Assembly: GCF_004210375.1 (NCBI RefSeq)
Contig: NC_134834.1
Coordinates: forward strand, 91,330,170-91,394,169
From: Tachypleus tridentatus
Taxonomy: Eukaryota > Arthropoda > Merostomata > Xiphosura > Limulidae
Length of the DNA: 64,000 bases
Reading direction: 5' to 3'
A program made the position numbers and the translations under genes. The notes under the pieces were generated by a model. It saw only the letters and a list, made by a program, of their open reading frames with translations. It did no database searches and was not told the DNA's origin. The stretch's first letter is position 1, and each line of letters opens with the position of its first letter. Shown here in pieces: positions 35,129 through 47,700 of the stretch.

Positions 35129-35897
35129 CCAAACCGAAATCCAAGATCAAAGTGTAATGTTCTTTTTGCGACAAATTTCTCATCTAATTTGATCTAAATG
35201 CTGTCAATAGCATAAAAGTTGTAGTGCTTCTGAAAAATAAATTCATGTGTAAACCGCATGTTATGGAGATAAAAATCTTGTATGAACCGCTGTTTGTAAT
35301 TGAAAGATTACAGTAATCACAAATGCACTCGAAAGATTATCTATGTTGTGCCCGCCACAGATATCGAAATCCTGTTTTTATCGTAATAAGTTACCACACT
35401 TACCGCTGAATCTCTTTGGAGTGGTTTTTGAGTAAATAAATTCACTTTCCGACACTGTTTTTAACACGCTATTTTACGTTTATTGTAAAACACTATTGTG
35501 TAGACCTGACTAACAATTAACTTTACCTACCCCCTATGTAACATTTTTTTCAGCGTAAACTCACACAATAAGCTATCTGTATTCTATTTATCGCACCTTG
35601 GATTTTCGCGTTGCAAGGTTTTAGACTTAACAATGACCAAGTAGAGGTGATATGACATTCAATGTAAGTTATACAGTAGATAACTATTCTGTGATTTTGT
35701 AGCAATCGAATTTAGGAAAGCACCGATGTTGTAGTAATAGCAAAAATAAATATTAAGTAAGCCAATCCAGATCTCAAGTGACTGGTAGTTTAGGTGTTCT
35801 GTGACTCTATTACCTTTTCTTATGATGGTGAAATTAATTATCAAACCTAAAAAAACTTTTGAGAAAGTACAAAATCGAGCATACATCGAACTATGTG

Positions 35898-36220
35898 AAG
35901 AGAAGTATCTTTAGTTTCTTCAGAATATTCAAGAAGATCTATTATGACTCGATTACATTCGTTGATGAGCACTGAAAGATATAATGATACAACCTATAAT
36001 GTAACGATAACAGTGCCACCAGAAAGCACTGTAACTTCATTTACAAGCCCATACGTGGGAAAAGAACAACAACAACAAGTAGAATTGGAATTCTATCGAA
36101 TTAAGGTGTAGCAATGGGTAACAAAGTCACTGTTCCTTTGAGGTCCTGTACATTCACCATTCACAGTATGGAACTATACTTAATCTGGTACAAAATGACT
36201 GGTCTGGACCCCAACGTTTG
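35898..36220 (+). pseudogene. Unidentified coding-like segment, probably frameshifted
   Basis: A frame open from 35898 to the TAG at 36108-36110 (ATG at 35944) reads like real protein: SLMSTERYNDTTYNVTITVP, later TSFTSPYVGKEQQQQ and VELEFYRIKV. In another frame right after the stop, from 36115, comes MGNKVTVPLRSCTFTIHSME, then LYLIWYKMTGLDPNV and a stop. Both have the residue mix of folded protein, unlike the surrounding sequence. The pattern is consistent with one ORF broken by a frameshift. A pyrimidine run and CAG precede it near 35926, so an exon is also possible. I do not recognise the family. Confidence 0.4.
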
Positions 36221-36502
36221 ATGTAGATATTAATTAGTCTTGGAGACATTGAAACTACTTCTAGCATTTAATCGTTCGATTCTAATCATTCTTACAAGAG
36301 GCAAATATTATGTGCGTCTTAACTAAGTTCACCACGTAGTGACGTTGCACTTTAGTTTGTTGGGCAACAAGTAACACTTTAGCATAATTCTGGATTTTAA
36401 ATAATTTTTCACAAAATTTCTTAATTTTTAGTTATGTATCTGGCTATTCTCATCTGCCAGAAATACTAGTCGTCAGTGTAAACACTTTATATTTCATTCT
36501 GT

Positions 36503-36622
36503 CCCGTTCCTCGCTGGTACAGCGGTAAGTCTAAGGATTTACAACGCTAAAATCAGGGATTTGATACTTCTCAGTGGACTCAGAAGATAGCTCGATGTGG
36601 CTTTGCTATCAGAAAACCCCAC
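36503..36622 (+). mobile_element. S2 SINE
   Basis: CCTCGCTGGTACAGCGGTAAG, ACAACGCTAAAATCAGGG, a damaged B box (ATTTGATACTTC), CAGTGGACTCAGAAGATAGC and TGTGGCTTTGCTATCAGAAA. Confidence 0.85.
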
Positions 36623-36845
36623 ATACTACGTCCCTAATCAATGCATTTTACGAATTGACTTTATTATCAAAGTATTGTGAGAATATCTGCATTTTCATTT
36701 TATCATTCTGAAGCTTAGCAGTGTTGTTTATTACTCAATGCTCAAGCGTAATTTCTGAATGTTTAAAACTCTTCTTAGCGACGCATCGTCCACTTTAATA
36801 ATGAACTGTCATCTATAATCATATCAGTGGAGGTGTCTAATGAAT

Positions 36846-37113
36846 TGTTTTGTTTGTTTGTTTTGGAATTTCGCACAAAGCTACTCGAGGGCTATCTGTG
36901 CTAGCCGTCCCTAATTTAGCAGTGTAAGACTAGAGGGAAGGCAGCTAGTCATCACCACCCACCGCCAACTCTTGGGCTACTCTTTTACCAACGAATAGTG
37001 GGATTGACCGTCACATTATAACGCCCCCACGGCTGGGAGGGCGAGCATGTTTTGGCGCGACTCGGGCGCGAACCCGCGAATTACGAAGCGCACGCCTTAA
37101 CGCGCTAGGCCAT
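36846..37113 (-). mobile_element. S1 SINE with 13-bp target duplication
   Basis: This CpG-rich copy of the GGCTGGGAGGGCG subfamily is flanked by GTGTCTAATGAAT (36833-36845 and 37114-37126). The head has a small deletion and ends at GGCCAT, a few bases short of the full 5' end. Confidence 0.96.
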
Positions 37114-37439
37114 GTGTCTAATGAATAGTGCCTGTGTAAGCAGTATTTGCTGTTTTTAGTGTATTACTAGATTTCAGAAACAGTTCAGTGGCACCTAATG
37201 GTCCTACACAGTTAGATGCTTTATACCATATTTTACTTGGAAATGTCCTCAATCCATTAGTGTCCAGTATGAATAAATAATTTTGTTTTGAATATGCTAA
37301 TACCAGTGCATAAAAAAAAACATATTATAATAATTAGAATGGTTGTTTGAAATTTTCAGTTTATCTAAAACGTAAGTGAGTACTAGTGAGTGCAGAAAAA
37401 TCAGCCACAAAGTTTGTGATTAATGTTAAAAAAGCAAAA

Positions 37440-37575
37440 ACATTATCGAACTTCTCCCTCAGTTGTCGCTTTGAGACAGTCTCTCACTTCTTTGATTTTA
37501 GGAGGACCAGTAGACATACCATCTCTTCTCATTGTGTAAGATAAAGAAACTTTACTCATGTGCACATAAGCACAC
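37440..37575 (-). pseudogene. Unidentified coding-like patch
   Basis: On the minus strand, a short open frame reads SLSYTMRRDGMSTGPPKIKE, then VRDCLKATTEGEVR and a stop at about 37449. Its composition is protein-like, and a further similar stretch may lie upstream (SKDGIPELKINLKT near 37600, other frame). No splice sites are convincing and no family was recognised. It may be a fragment of a transposon or processed pseudogene, or chance. Confidence 0.25.
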
Positions 37576-38465
37576 AGTTTTCAGGTTTATTTTCAGTTCT
37601 GGAATACCATCCTTAGATCCTTAAGCAGTATAAATTTGTGATGATATTAAATAGCATCAGGTACTACTCTTTCATAACTAGTGGAAAATATATTTTTATC
37701 CAGATATATTCGGGTTATTTTTCTTTTACATGTTTTGCGGGTGTTTTGAATGTAGTAAATGACATGCTACTAAATTGAATGTGTAAAAGTCTTAGATTTA
37801 CACAACTCATCTATCATAAACAAAGGCTACATAAGGCTACTTCTTGTTTCATAAGCTTGTATTTGCTTGGTCCTGTTTTTGTGTCATGCTTTCATAGAGT
37901 GTATCTATACACATTTCCAGTGGTGGTACAGAGATATGCACGAGCTGGTATAGGTTAACTGTTCTCTCTTTTGGTCATCTTTACTGGAATGATTGCTGAC
38001 GTAGGTAATCTTAAGATTGTATCACATGAGGACCCGAATACCACACACACACACACACATTATTTATTCTTAGGAGTACGCATTTAGTAGAACACAAATA
38101 TGGTAGTACTTCCATACTTGTTGAACTGAATAAAATAGTAAAAATGTCACAAAACGTCTGTGTTTAATTTTGTTAAAAGTGTTGTCGTTGGTCGATTCTT
38201 TCTCCCATGTTGGTGCGTGTAAAAGCTAGCTTGACAGAGATAAACGAATTCGTGATCTGTTAGCAATTTGACTAGGTTCTCTTTGAATTTAACAAGAGAA
38301 GTTAAAACATACACTAAGTATACTTATTTCTTTTGCTAAAATTTGAACTTCTGCTGTTCGTATCACAATTGAGAAGTCCCAGATCTTATTCCTGCTAATT
38401 GTTAGTCTTGTACCAGCAAGTTACAGGATGATAACTTCGAAAAAAAAACTTTAGTTTTACTATTA

Positions 38466-38733
38466 TTTGTTTGTTTCTTTAATTTAGCGTAAATCTACAC
38501 AAGGGCTATTTGCGCTAGCCGTTCCTAATTTCGCAGTGTAAGACTAGAGGGAAGGCAGCTAGTCATCACCATCCATCGCCAAATCTTGGGCTACTCTTTT
38601 ACCAACGACTAGTGGGATTGACCATAACATAATAACGCCCCCATGGCTGAAAGGACAAGCACGTTTGGTGCGACGGGGATTTGAACACGCGACCCTCAGA
38701 TTATGAGTCGAACGCCTTAACCCACCTGGCCAT
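38466..38733 (-). mobile_element. S1 SINE
   Basis: A complete, moderately diverged tail-first copy ending CACCTGGCCAT. ACTATT on both sides may be a short target duplication. Confidence 0.9.
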
Positions 38734-38957
38734 ACTATTTGTTTAAATGAACCATCTGTGATGTGGCCACTGCAGGGATCTAAACCAAACTTTTAGCATT
38801 ATAAGCCACCAAATTTACCTCATTTTTTAAAAATAGATAAACGTATTTATAGCAAAGTAGCCCTTTCCGTTCATTACGAATTGTGCTACTAAAATTTAAT
38901 GTAGTTAACTCGTGTTTTGAACAACTAATGGGTCCAAGGAAAGAAATTATGGAAATT

Positions 38958-39196
38958 ATTTGTTTTGAATTTCGCACAAAGCTACACAAGGGTTATTTGC
39001 GCTTGCCTTTCCTAATTTAGTAATGTAAGACAGCGCCAACTCTTGGACTACTCTTTTACCAACGAATAGTGAGAGTGACCGTTACGTTGTAACGTCCTAA
39101 CGGCTGAAAGGCCAAGCATGGTTGGTGTGATGAGGATTCGAACCCATGATCCTCGGATTACAAGTCGAGTGCCTTAACCACCTGGCCATAGCGGGC
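38958..39196 (-). mobile_element. S1 SINE with internal deletion
   Basis: Tail TTTGTTTTGAATTTCGCACA, with about 35 bases of the body missing (the CTAGTCATCACC block is absent), and a full head with B-box-like GATTCGAACCC and an anticodon-loop region CTTGTAA (minus strand), which resembles a tRNA-Thr(UGU) loop. Confidence 0.88.
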
Positions 39197-39801
39197 GTAC
39201 TATGTGAAATAGGTTAAGATTATTTGAAAGATCTAAAATATAGTCTAAGGATATAGCAATGTCCAGTGTCTTGACCGTTAAATATCTGAAGGAAAGAGGG
39301 GTGTATGATCTAACTTGTGTAAAAATCTGTCTATGTGTTACGTCACGCAAGATTTCTCGAAATTGGAGTCATAAAAGTCAAAATGCATTTATCCAGATAG
39401 AAAAGTTCGATTACAGTCTGCCCATTACGATTTTAGTGACGAAGGTGCCTCTAAAATGTAGTGAGTGTTGGTATAATAAGTCTCAAATAAAAACACAGTG
39501 TGGGATTATGTAGCCTAGAGCCAAATGCATAAAATTTATCATGAAAGTAAAAATATGGATTAAGTTTAAACTTAAATCGTTTTCGAATCAAACTATTTTA
39601 TATCACCAACATCTTTCATAAAAAACAAATTTCTTTAATAAAAGGAGACTCTAAAATTAAGAAATCAACAAATATATTTGACTATATATTTTATTTTTTA
39701 TATTCAACATAGAATAACAACAGTAATAGGTCATACTTATGTTGCTAAGTGTCATGACATAATAGCTATTGTTGGACGTAGACGTAATGTTATCAAAACG
39801 C

Positions 39802-40052
39802 TCGTTTGTTTTGGAATTTCGCACAAAGCTACTCGAGGGCTATCCCTAATTTAGCAGTGTAAGACTAGAGGGAAGGCATCTAGTCATCACCACCCACCGC
39901 CAACTCTTTTACCAACGAATAGTGGGATTGACCATAACATTATAACGCCCCCACGGCTGGGAGGGCGAGCATGTTTAGCACGACGCGGGCGCGAACCCGC
40001 GACCCTCGGATTACGAGTCGCACGCCTTACGCACTTGGCCATGCCAGGCCGC
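39802..40052 (-). mobile_element. S1 SINE with 11-bp target duplication
   Basis: CpG-rich copy flanked by TATCAAAACGC (39791-39801 and 40053-40063). Two small body deletions are visible (the part after GGGCTATC and the CTTGGGCTACT block). Confidence 0.96.
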
Positions 40053-40608
40053 TATCAAAACGCACTGGGTTTCTTATATACTAGAAGTTGTTCATGCAAT
40101 TTTTATCAATAATTATTCTGTGAATATATGCCATGAATTAATTTCATGAATTATCATAGTTTTGGTTGCATTACAAAGGACTTTACTGACTCGACTACAC
40201 TTTTCTGCATCTTTGTTGATCAATCTTGATTTCAAAAAATTTCTTTAAGTTAGTTACGTAATGTGAAGTTAAGGTATACTATGGAATGTGAGTGGAAGTA
40301 CATTTCTTATCATTTCTGGCGGACTATACGCAAGTAATATAATGGAAACTACATGTTTACTATATACAGTGCTAACGATACCTTTCGTCTTATTTCAAGT
40401 CTCTTCATGACGCACTACAACAGGCATAGTACTACAATGTTAATAGTGTTTCATACGCCATTTATATTGTGTTATAGTAAAATTATACTTGGTTCAACCA
40501 GCTTATTAGATTAATTCATAAACTATCAACGTGAAATAATTTATTTAATCATAAAAAATTAGTTACGTCTATTATAAACGTAATAATAAATTATTTTAAT
40601 GAAGGTTA

Positions 40609-40882
40609 TTTGTTTGTTTTGGAATTTCGCACAAAGCTACTCGAGGGATATCTGTGCTAGCCGTCCCTAATTTAGCAGTGTAAGACTAGAGGGAAGGCAG
40701 CTAGTCATCACCACCCACCGCCAACTCTTGGGCTACTCTTTTACCAACGAATAGTGAGATTGACTGTCACATTATAACGCCCCCACGGCTGGGAGGGCGA
40801 GCATGTTTGGCGCGACGCGGGCTCGAACCCGCGACCCTCAGATTACGAATCGCACGCCTTACGCGCTTGGCCATGCCAGGCC
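40609..40882 (-). mobile_element. S1 SINE, young, with 11-bp target duplication
   Basis: The best preserved S1 in the window, flanked by AATGAAGGTTA (40598-40608 and 40883-40893). The head keeps CGCGACGCGGG, CTCGAACCCGCGACCC, and GCGCTTGGCCATGCC. The many CpGs suggest recent insertion or unmethylated surroundings. Confidence 0.97.
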
Positions 40883-41700
40883 AATGAAGGTTACCTTAAG
40901 AAAAGGATAGGTTATAACTAACTTATCGCTGTTGCTGGAAAATATTTAATACTTTCGTCCATTGTTACATTTACCAAACAGGATTTACGGAACAATAACC
41001 ATGCTGTGATAACTTTTGATATTGTTCTTCTTGCAAAGTCAAGAAGTTATACAATTTAACTGAATTTCCAAGTCTGTTCTGTTTGAAAAGTTGACTTTCA
41101 CTTATTTAAATTATAGAGGCTTCCTGTACAAGAATTAATTCGAAAACAAACCCATCAATCAACTGGAGATCTTGTATATTTAACATCTTGAGAAGAATAC
41201 GTTTATTTTTTTTTTGTTCAACCCTGATTTTGTTATAAAATGATAGAAATTGCTTGAAAAGTACTATTATACACACTGAACAGCTTTTATGATTTATCCA
41301 CATATTCAAAAATAAGGAAAGTTGACATGATTGAGATACTGAGTTAATATTGAAAGTAACCCATTTCATGCAAGATCGTATGATTACAGGCATTTTGTCA
41401 CAGCATACTTGTTTGCATTTTTAAAAATAAGGTATGTAATGTTGATTTTTTTTTTACATTACTTATCTCAGGTGCAATTTCTTAACAAGTCTATACTTTC
41501 AGCACATTTTTGTCTATTAAAAATACTATTTATCAATTTGATTTGAAAAAAATTATGCTCTTTCAAAGTTAAAAAAAACTTATAACTCCAGATAAATATA
41601 TTTCTTTTTCTTTACTAAACCTTTCTCTAGGGATTCTATTCATAGCATTTTTTTTAAGTATGCAATACTTTAAGTACCAGACAGCACTCAGAGTGTGTAA

Positions 41701-44700
41701 AAAATAAAAGAACAGTAGATAAAAAAAGGAATAAGTTTCAAGTTTTTATTTATGTTCACTTAAAAAATAAATTTACATCAAACATTTGTACAAGAATGTG
41801 CTCATTGTATACAGGTATCTACAAACACGTCTACAGCTAACAATAATTTTCACTATACTTAGTTTGCTCTGTTTCATGGGCAAACTTTCACAAACCTTCA
41901 CTATTCAGCAAGATAATTTTAATTTCTGTACAAAATTGTCACTTTCTTAAAAGAAAATGTTGATGAACTTCAGTTCAAATGAATCATTTATTAATTTTAT
42001 AATCAAAATTTAAAGATCAGTAAGCCAAATGTTATGTAAGTTGTTTATTTTAAGACAAACTTGTGCTACTCATGAATGGCAAAAATGCACCATTTATTCT
42101 TTACTTAAAAAGTCTGGTTGGATATTAAATGTTATTTATGAAAATTAAATCAGTGAAACAACTTCCAAAACACTTTTCATTACTTAGCCATAAGGTTTTT
42201 CTTCAACACACAATTACAGTTTCCAACAAATTACTTTTAAAACAGTGTAAAGATTTTCAAAATCTGAAAACAAAAGACATACCTCACTTAGATAGGATAT
42301 TGACAACATCTTAAAACATTACTCACAATTATTAAATTACTAGACTTTTACTTACAATCTTTCAGTACTCCACCAAATCACTGCCATCAAGACTTGAACT
42401 CCAAATAAAGTAATTTTTCAAGATATTTTGCAACTATGGGAGCAAATTACTAAGTTACCATAACAGAGATAAAAAATAGTTGGACTTTTTGCTCTAATAA
42501 ATGTCTGGCTAAATAAATTAAGGTATAAATTTTAGTTTTGTCAATAATGCTGCTAGGAATATAAATGATTTTTACTTTTTTTTTTATGGTAAGTTAAAAA
42601 AGAAACAATATTTAATTCCAATAATGTAACCTAGGGGCACAATGGTACAGAATATTATTTTGAAGTTTAGGCTTAGGAAAACAGCCTTTCTGAAACTACA
42701 TTTGGGTTTAAAAAATGAAGTTTATTTTTCATGATCAACAAATGGTAAAAATACTTCTAGTTTATGAATTCTGGTTGGATATTTTCAACAGAAACAAAGA
42801 CTTAAAAAAAAATAACAAGAAGAAAAAGAACACGACATAAAAAAAATTTACTTTGGTCAAAAAATCTGACTGCATGATTCACCAATAATTCCATAACACT
42901 AATTTTTGTACAAAATTAAAATTTGTCTAGAAGTTCATTTATATGTTAAAATCATAATCCTAGATATTAAAACTGAAAGATTAATATTATGTTTCATTGT
43001 TTTTTCACAGATATTTTATTGTGGTAACAATCTTCATTATTTATATTTTGTTCTTGAAGAAAATTTGATTAATGCACCTTAACAAAATACATTGAGATGT
43101 GACATAATTTTATCAAAATAGAATCATACAATACTAAATATTCAAAGTAGTTCATGATCGGTTATTTTTTTCTGCAAATATATTTTAATTCAGAATAAAA
43201 TATTGTATTCATCATTATGAAAGGTATTTCTTTGTTCTATAATATAAACAACAGTTTAAAATATTTATATCTGTTTTATAAAAGCTCTGCTGATTAAATT
43301 AACATCTTGGATTTATGCTATTCATAAAATGAATGTTCATGTCACTTTTTGTTTTATTACTTTTAGTACACATAATGACCTCAGATACGGAAACATCATT
43401 TTTTTATTATTATTATTATTGAGAAGCAAAGCCGTAAATAAAGACAAATTGAGAAGAGCAAGAAATGGAAGCAGAAGCAAAAAATATATTAAAAACGTTT
43501 ACTGTTAAATTAAAAAAATGGACAGTTAGTAGTGTAAGTTAGGCTAATTTTGTAATCTTGCCCCTAGTGGCAACAATACAGACAACACTAAATAGAAAGA
43601 GAGAATTAAACTATTTTACGAGAGCAAAATATTAAAATGAAAACACCGATACATTACTTGAGGTCTGATCCAAGCCTTTTTCTGAATTTCTTAAAATATT
43701 ATTTTACATTACAATCCTCTGAAGGTCATAACAAAAAATCATTTCTTTTTTACCACCTTTAAATTTTAAAGTAATTCAATTTAACTGTACTTTTCCCATA
43801 AAGAATTTTGAAAAGTACACAAATGTTCCTTTTCCATATGCTTTACTATTTCTGATATCCAAAATTATGATAAAAATGATAAAATTCCTCACTGACTTAA
43901 TGTAAATGTAAATAGTTTTTAACAAGCCGTAAAAAGATGAAAAAGCTCTAAGACACTGTTATTTTACATACAAACTTTGTAAACACATACAACACATCAT
44001 TTTAACATAAAAGACAGTCAACATAGATTCAAAAAGACCATTATTGAGCTTTTTTATAATTATTGGAACCATTCATAATGGCATTTGTGTGTCAGTTAAC
44101 ACTATTTTTCTTTGTAATTTGAAAATTCAAAATTCCTACTATGACACACACAGGAAAAAATGAACAAAGATTCAGAGAGAACATTATTGAGCTTTTTGTT
44201 ATTATTCTTCTAACCATTCATTATGTAATTTGTGTGTTCGTTAACATTAATTTTGTTTGTAATTCAATATTTGTTGTCATTTTTTACTTAGCAATTGGAC
44301 AGTTACTGTCTTTAACATGGATAATAAAAATAAAAAAGAAAATTACTGAAACAAATTGAAAACAAACTTCTTTTGCACCAAGTGCAATGAAATTAGTTTT
44401 TCTTTAACTTAAAAAAAAAAGCAAAAAAAAAAAAAAACCAGACATATAAGGAAGTTTAATTAAGGTAACTTTAAGTACTACTTTACAAAATGTTACTATT
44501 ATATATATATAGACACACACATATACAAGTATTAAAGTAGTGTCACTTCCTCAAGAGCCAAACCAAAAATACAATTTTAAGCCTTATCAATTTATTAATT
44601 TACCTTTACTTTCTGTAATAATCAATAATAAAAAAAACCTAAAATTTAGTGGAATAATGTCTTGGTACAAAGACCTTGAAATTCAAGTTATGCTCTAATC

Positions 44701-47700
44701 TAGTTAGTAAATGATTAAAACTTTATTTACTGTACAAAGATTCCAAGATGTAATTGTTTTGAATATAAAATAAGGCAGAGAACTTACTTAAATGTAAGTC
44801 ATATGGTTTTAATGTTTTAGCACAAATTAGACAAATAATGCACTGATATCAAGTATCATAATGGCAAGATTCCTTTTGAATGACTCAACTTACTGTCATT
44901 ATGCCCTAAAACAATACAAATCTTATTTAGGATGATACTGCTTTGAGAACCTGGTACATTTTTTACAAGTACTCACATCTGCACTCAAATGATATACATC
45001 TGAGTGCAAAACTAAGTCGTTCTAAACGTGGTTCTCCAAAATTGTATTCTAATCCTAACAATATATACTAGAGCCACATTAAAGCCAGACAGCTATCAGA
45101 ACTACAGATCCCAGTGAATAACAAATTTTGTACTACACTCATAACCACAAACCATTCTGCAATATGGGCAACCTATCCTATGTTCAGAAACACACACTAA
45201 TAATGATATTACGAGCATACTGTGTTCTTAGCTACAGAACCAAGTAAAATGAAGGATTTGCTGTTTAAGTTAACCTAGACAAACTTTGATATTCAAAATC
45301 GTCTGATAATACAGTCAAATATCATTGTTATTTGTACCACATAATTTCTATTCTGCATTAAGAACAACAGATTAAAAAAAAAGAAAGAAAAAGTAGGCAT
45401 AATATAAAAGAAATAAGAAACCAAGTATAATATGCCAATGATACTAAAACTGGATATACAGTTTATAACACTCTATAGTAATGGTTAGCTTAAAGAACAG
45501 AGGTTTTATGGGACAACATATCTAAAACAATAAAGCACTACTGTTCTCTGCTTTATCTTTTCATTTACAAACACATGTAATAATTAATATATTTTTACAC
45601 CCTTTATCCAACAAAATAAGTTGATTTTTCTTATATTACACACATGGATATATATACAAGTCATGAGAATAAACCTTCGACAGAAATTTATTTCTGAATA
45701 TATATATATATATATGACATTAAGCTCTCTTTTTTCTTTTGCCATTAATGGTCTAAGATATGACAATATGTACTTACTATTGTTATTCTTTACATAACCT
45801 ACAGTTCAACTAAAGAACAAGTCTTTAGCACATGCTAAATGAACCAAATAAATCTATGAAGTTCAGAATCCAAAATGTACATACAAAGAAAACTGTCATG
45901 TGTACAGCATACATAAACACTTGTATTAATTAAAAAAATACACTATAAATTTATGCTTTCAACTGTTCATTATATAGAAATGAAATAACTTACAAGTAAA
46001 ACTTTTTTCCCAAAATTTAATTTAACTATGTGACAAAATATCCTTTTGAAAATACCTTTAAATATTTTTCCAAAATTTCATTGTTATACTTAGGATTACT
46101 GTTTAGTTCTACTTTGATTGCATTATTTTTTTTAAATACGTTTTCTGAACTATTTATGCACCACACTGTTTATAGAACCTACTATTTTGATATATACAGC
46201 ATTACTGATTACATAATGAGATGTAAAATAGATTTAAACAAATATGCCATCAATACTGCAGTTAATCCTATTAATTAATTACAACTGGGGTCCTTTATAT
46301 AGTTTACTTCGAAAGTTATTAATTTCACCTACTGTGTTTTCACAAGTTATTTAACTCTTTAAACCCATAACTTTTTGCATGTTCCAATGGAATTATTTTT
46401 ATGATGTTCTAATAATTATAATCAAACCTTATGAAATTTCTATGTTTATAAAAGGTAGATAACATTATTTGGATTTCTTTTCAATCAAAGAGATGTAAAT
46501 GTTATCAGATGCTGTCTCCATTAGATGGGTAAATTGATATTTTTGGCTGGATGCTGTTAGCATCTGCTCAGATTTAAGGAGTTGAACAGGAAAAAAAAAA
46601 AACACACACAGAAAATTACTCAATGTGATGTGAGGTGGACCTGGTAATTGGTATAAAAGCTGTAAAAATGAAATACATTGGCTGTAATAGTTTTCAACAA
46701 AAACGACAGACCTTGTTAAAATAAAAAATTTACAACATGATTTCTAAAACCTTAATGACTTTTTCAAATAATTTTACACAGCAAGATGAAGTCATTACTA
46801 CCTGAGATTATATGGCTAAACAAGTAGCACAAATGCTATATCTTTATGTATTGAAACAATCATAATTAAAAAAGGATCTTTTTATGAATAGTAAATATTG
46901 GATTTTATCTAAAAAGTCATTGATATTAAGCAACTGCAGCACTAATTGGATCAAATATTTCATAATATTATAAAAAACAAAGGAATATGGATCAACTTGG
47001 GCCATAATGACCATCTGAAAAGAGACTTAGAAAAAGTGATATTCCAGCTTTAGTTGACAAAGTGTGGTATCTTTTAACAGGTGAGAATTCAACTACACGA
47101 AAGTCAGCAGCAGCAACTGATCATATGACCTGAGTAACAATGTGTAACATAACCAAGAAAGATCCAAGCCTGAAAAAGCAACACAAGTCACATGAAACAA
47201 GTTTCTTCCATAACATATCAGTTCAACCACAGCATACCTCAATTAGCTGGAGAATGAAATGGTTATTTTTGCTGTTCTACATGAAGATGTACTGTGCAAT
47301 TTGATTGTATGATCATGCACTGGAAAACAATTACCTTTGTCCAATACTTGAATTGTGGCAAGGTTTAGGGAGAAGAGTTGTGCTTTGAACACAACAGCTT
47401 TATGCAAGAGACTTTAGTATTAAAACCTACACTCAAAGACATTGTCAAGATGCATGGTTGTCATAAAGAACATGACTGAACAAGTTGACATTAATTGTGA
47501 TGATATGGTGTGGTTATAAGTTATTTTAACATAATGCACTTAATCTGTATTAATTTCTAAATCAATAATTTTGCAGATTTTATTACTTTCCTTGTAAAAT
47601 TTAAGTAAATTATATTGGTATAAGTTTTAACAAATGCAAAAATATTCTACTATAATTTTCAAAATTCTTTTATTTAACTGTGATATTAAAACAATTACAG

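Larger units (their letters stand above)
21601..41700. other. Intergenic region rich in SINEs
   Basis: This region lies between the ubinuclein promoter and the CpG-poor DNA downstream of PAN3. It holds nine full-length or nearly full-length S1 SINEs plus fragments, several S2 and S3 SINEs, one tRNA gene, a gypsy fragment, a dead mariner, a small TA-flanked element and a few coding-like scraps, all listed separately. No host protein gene could be supported. Stretches such as 24.3-25.7, 26.8-27.4, 29.7-30.4, 31.2-31.8, 35.2-35.9, 37.6-38.4 and 40.9-41.7 kb contain only AT-rich sequence to my reading. Confidence 0.7.
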
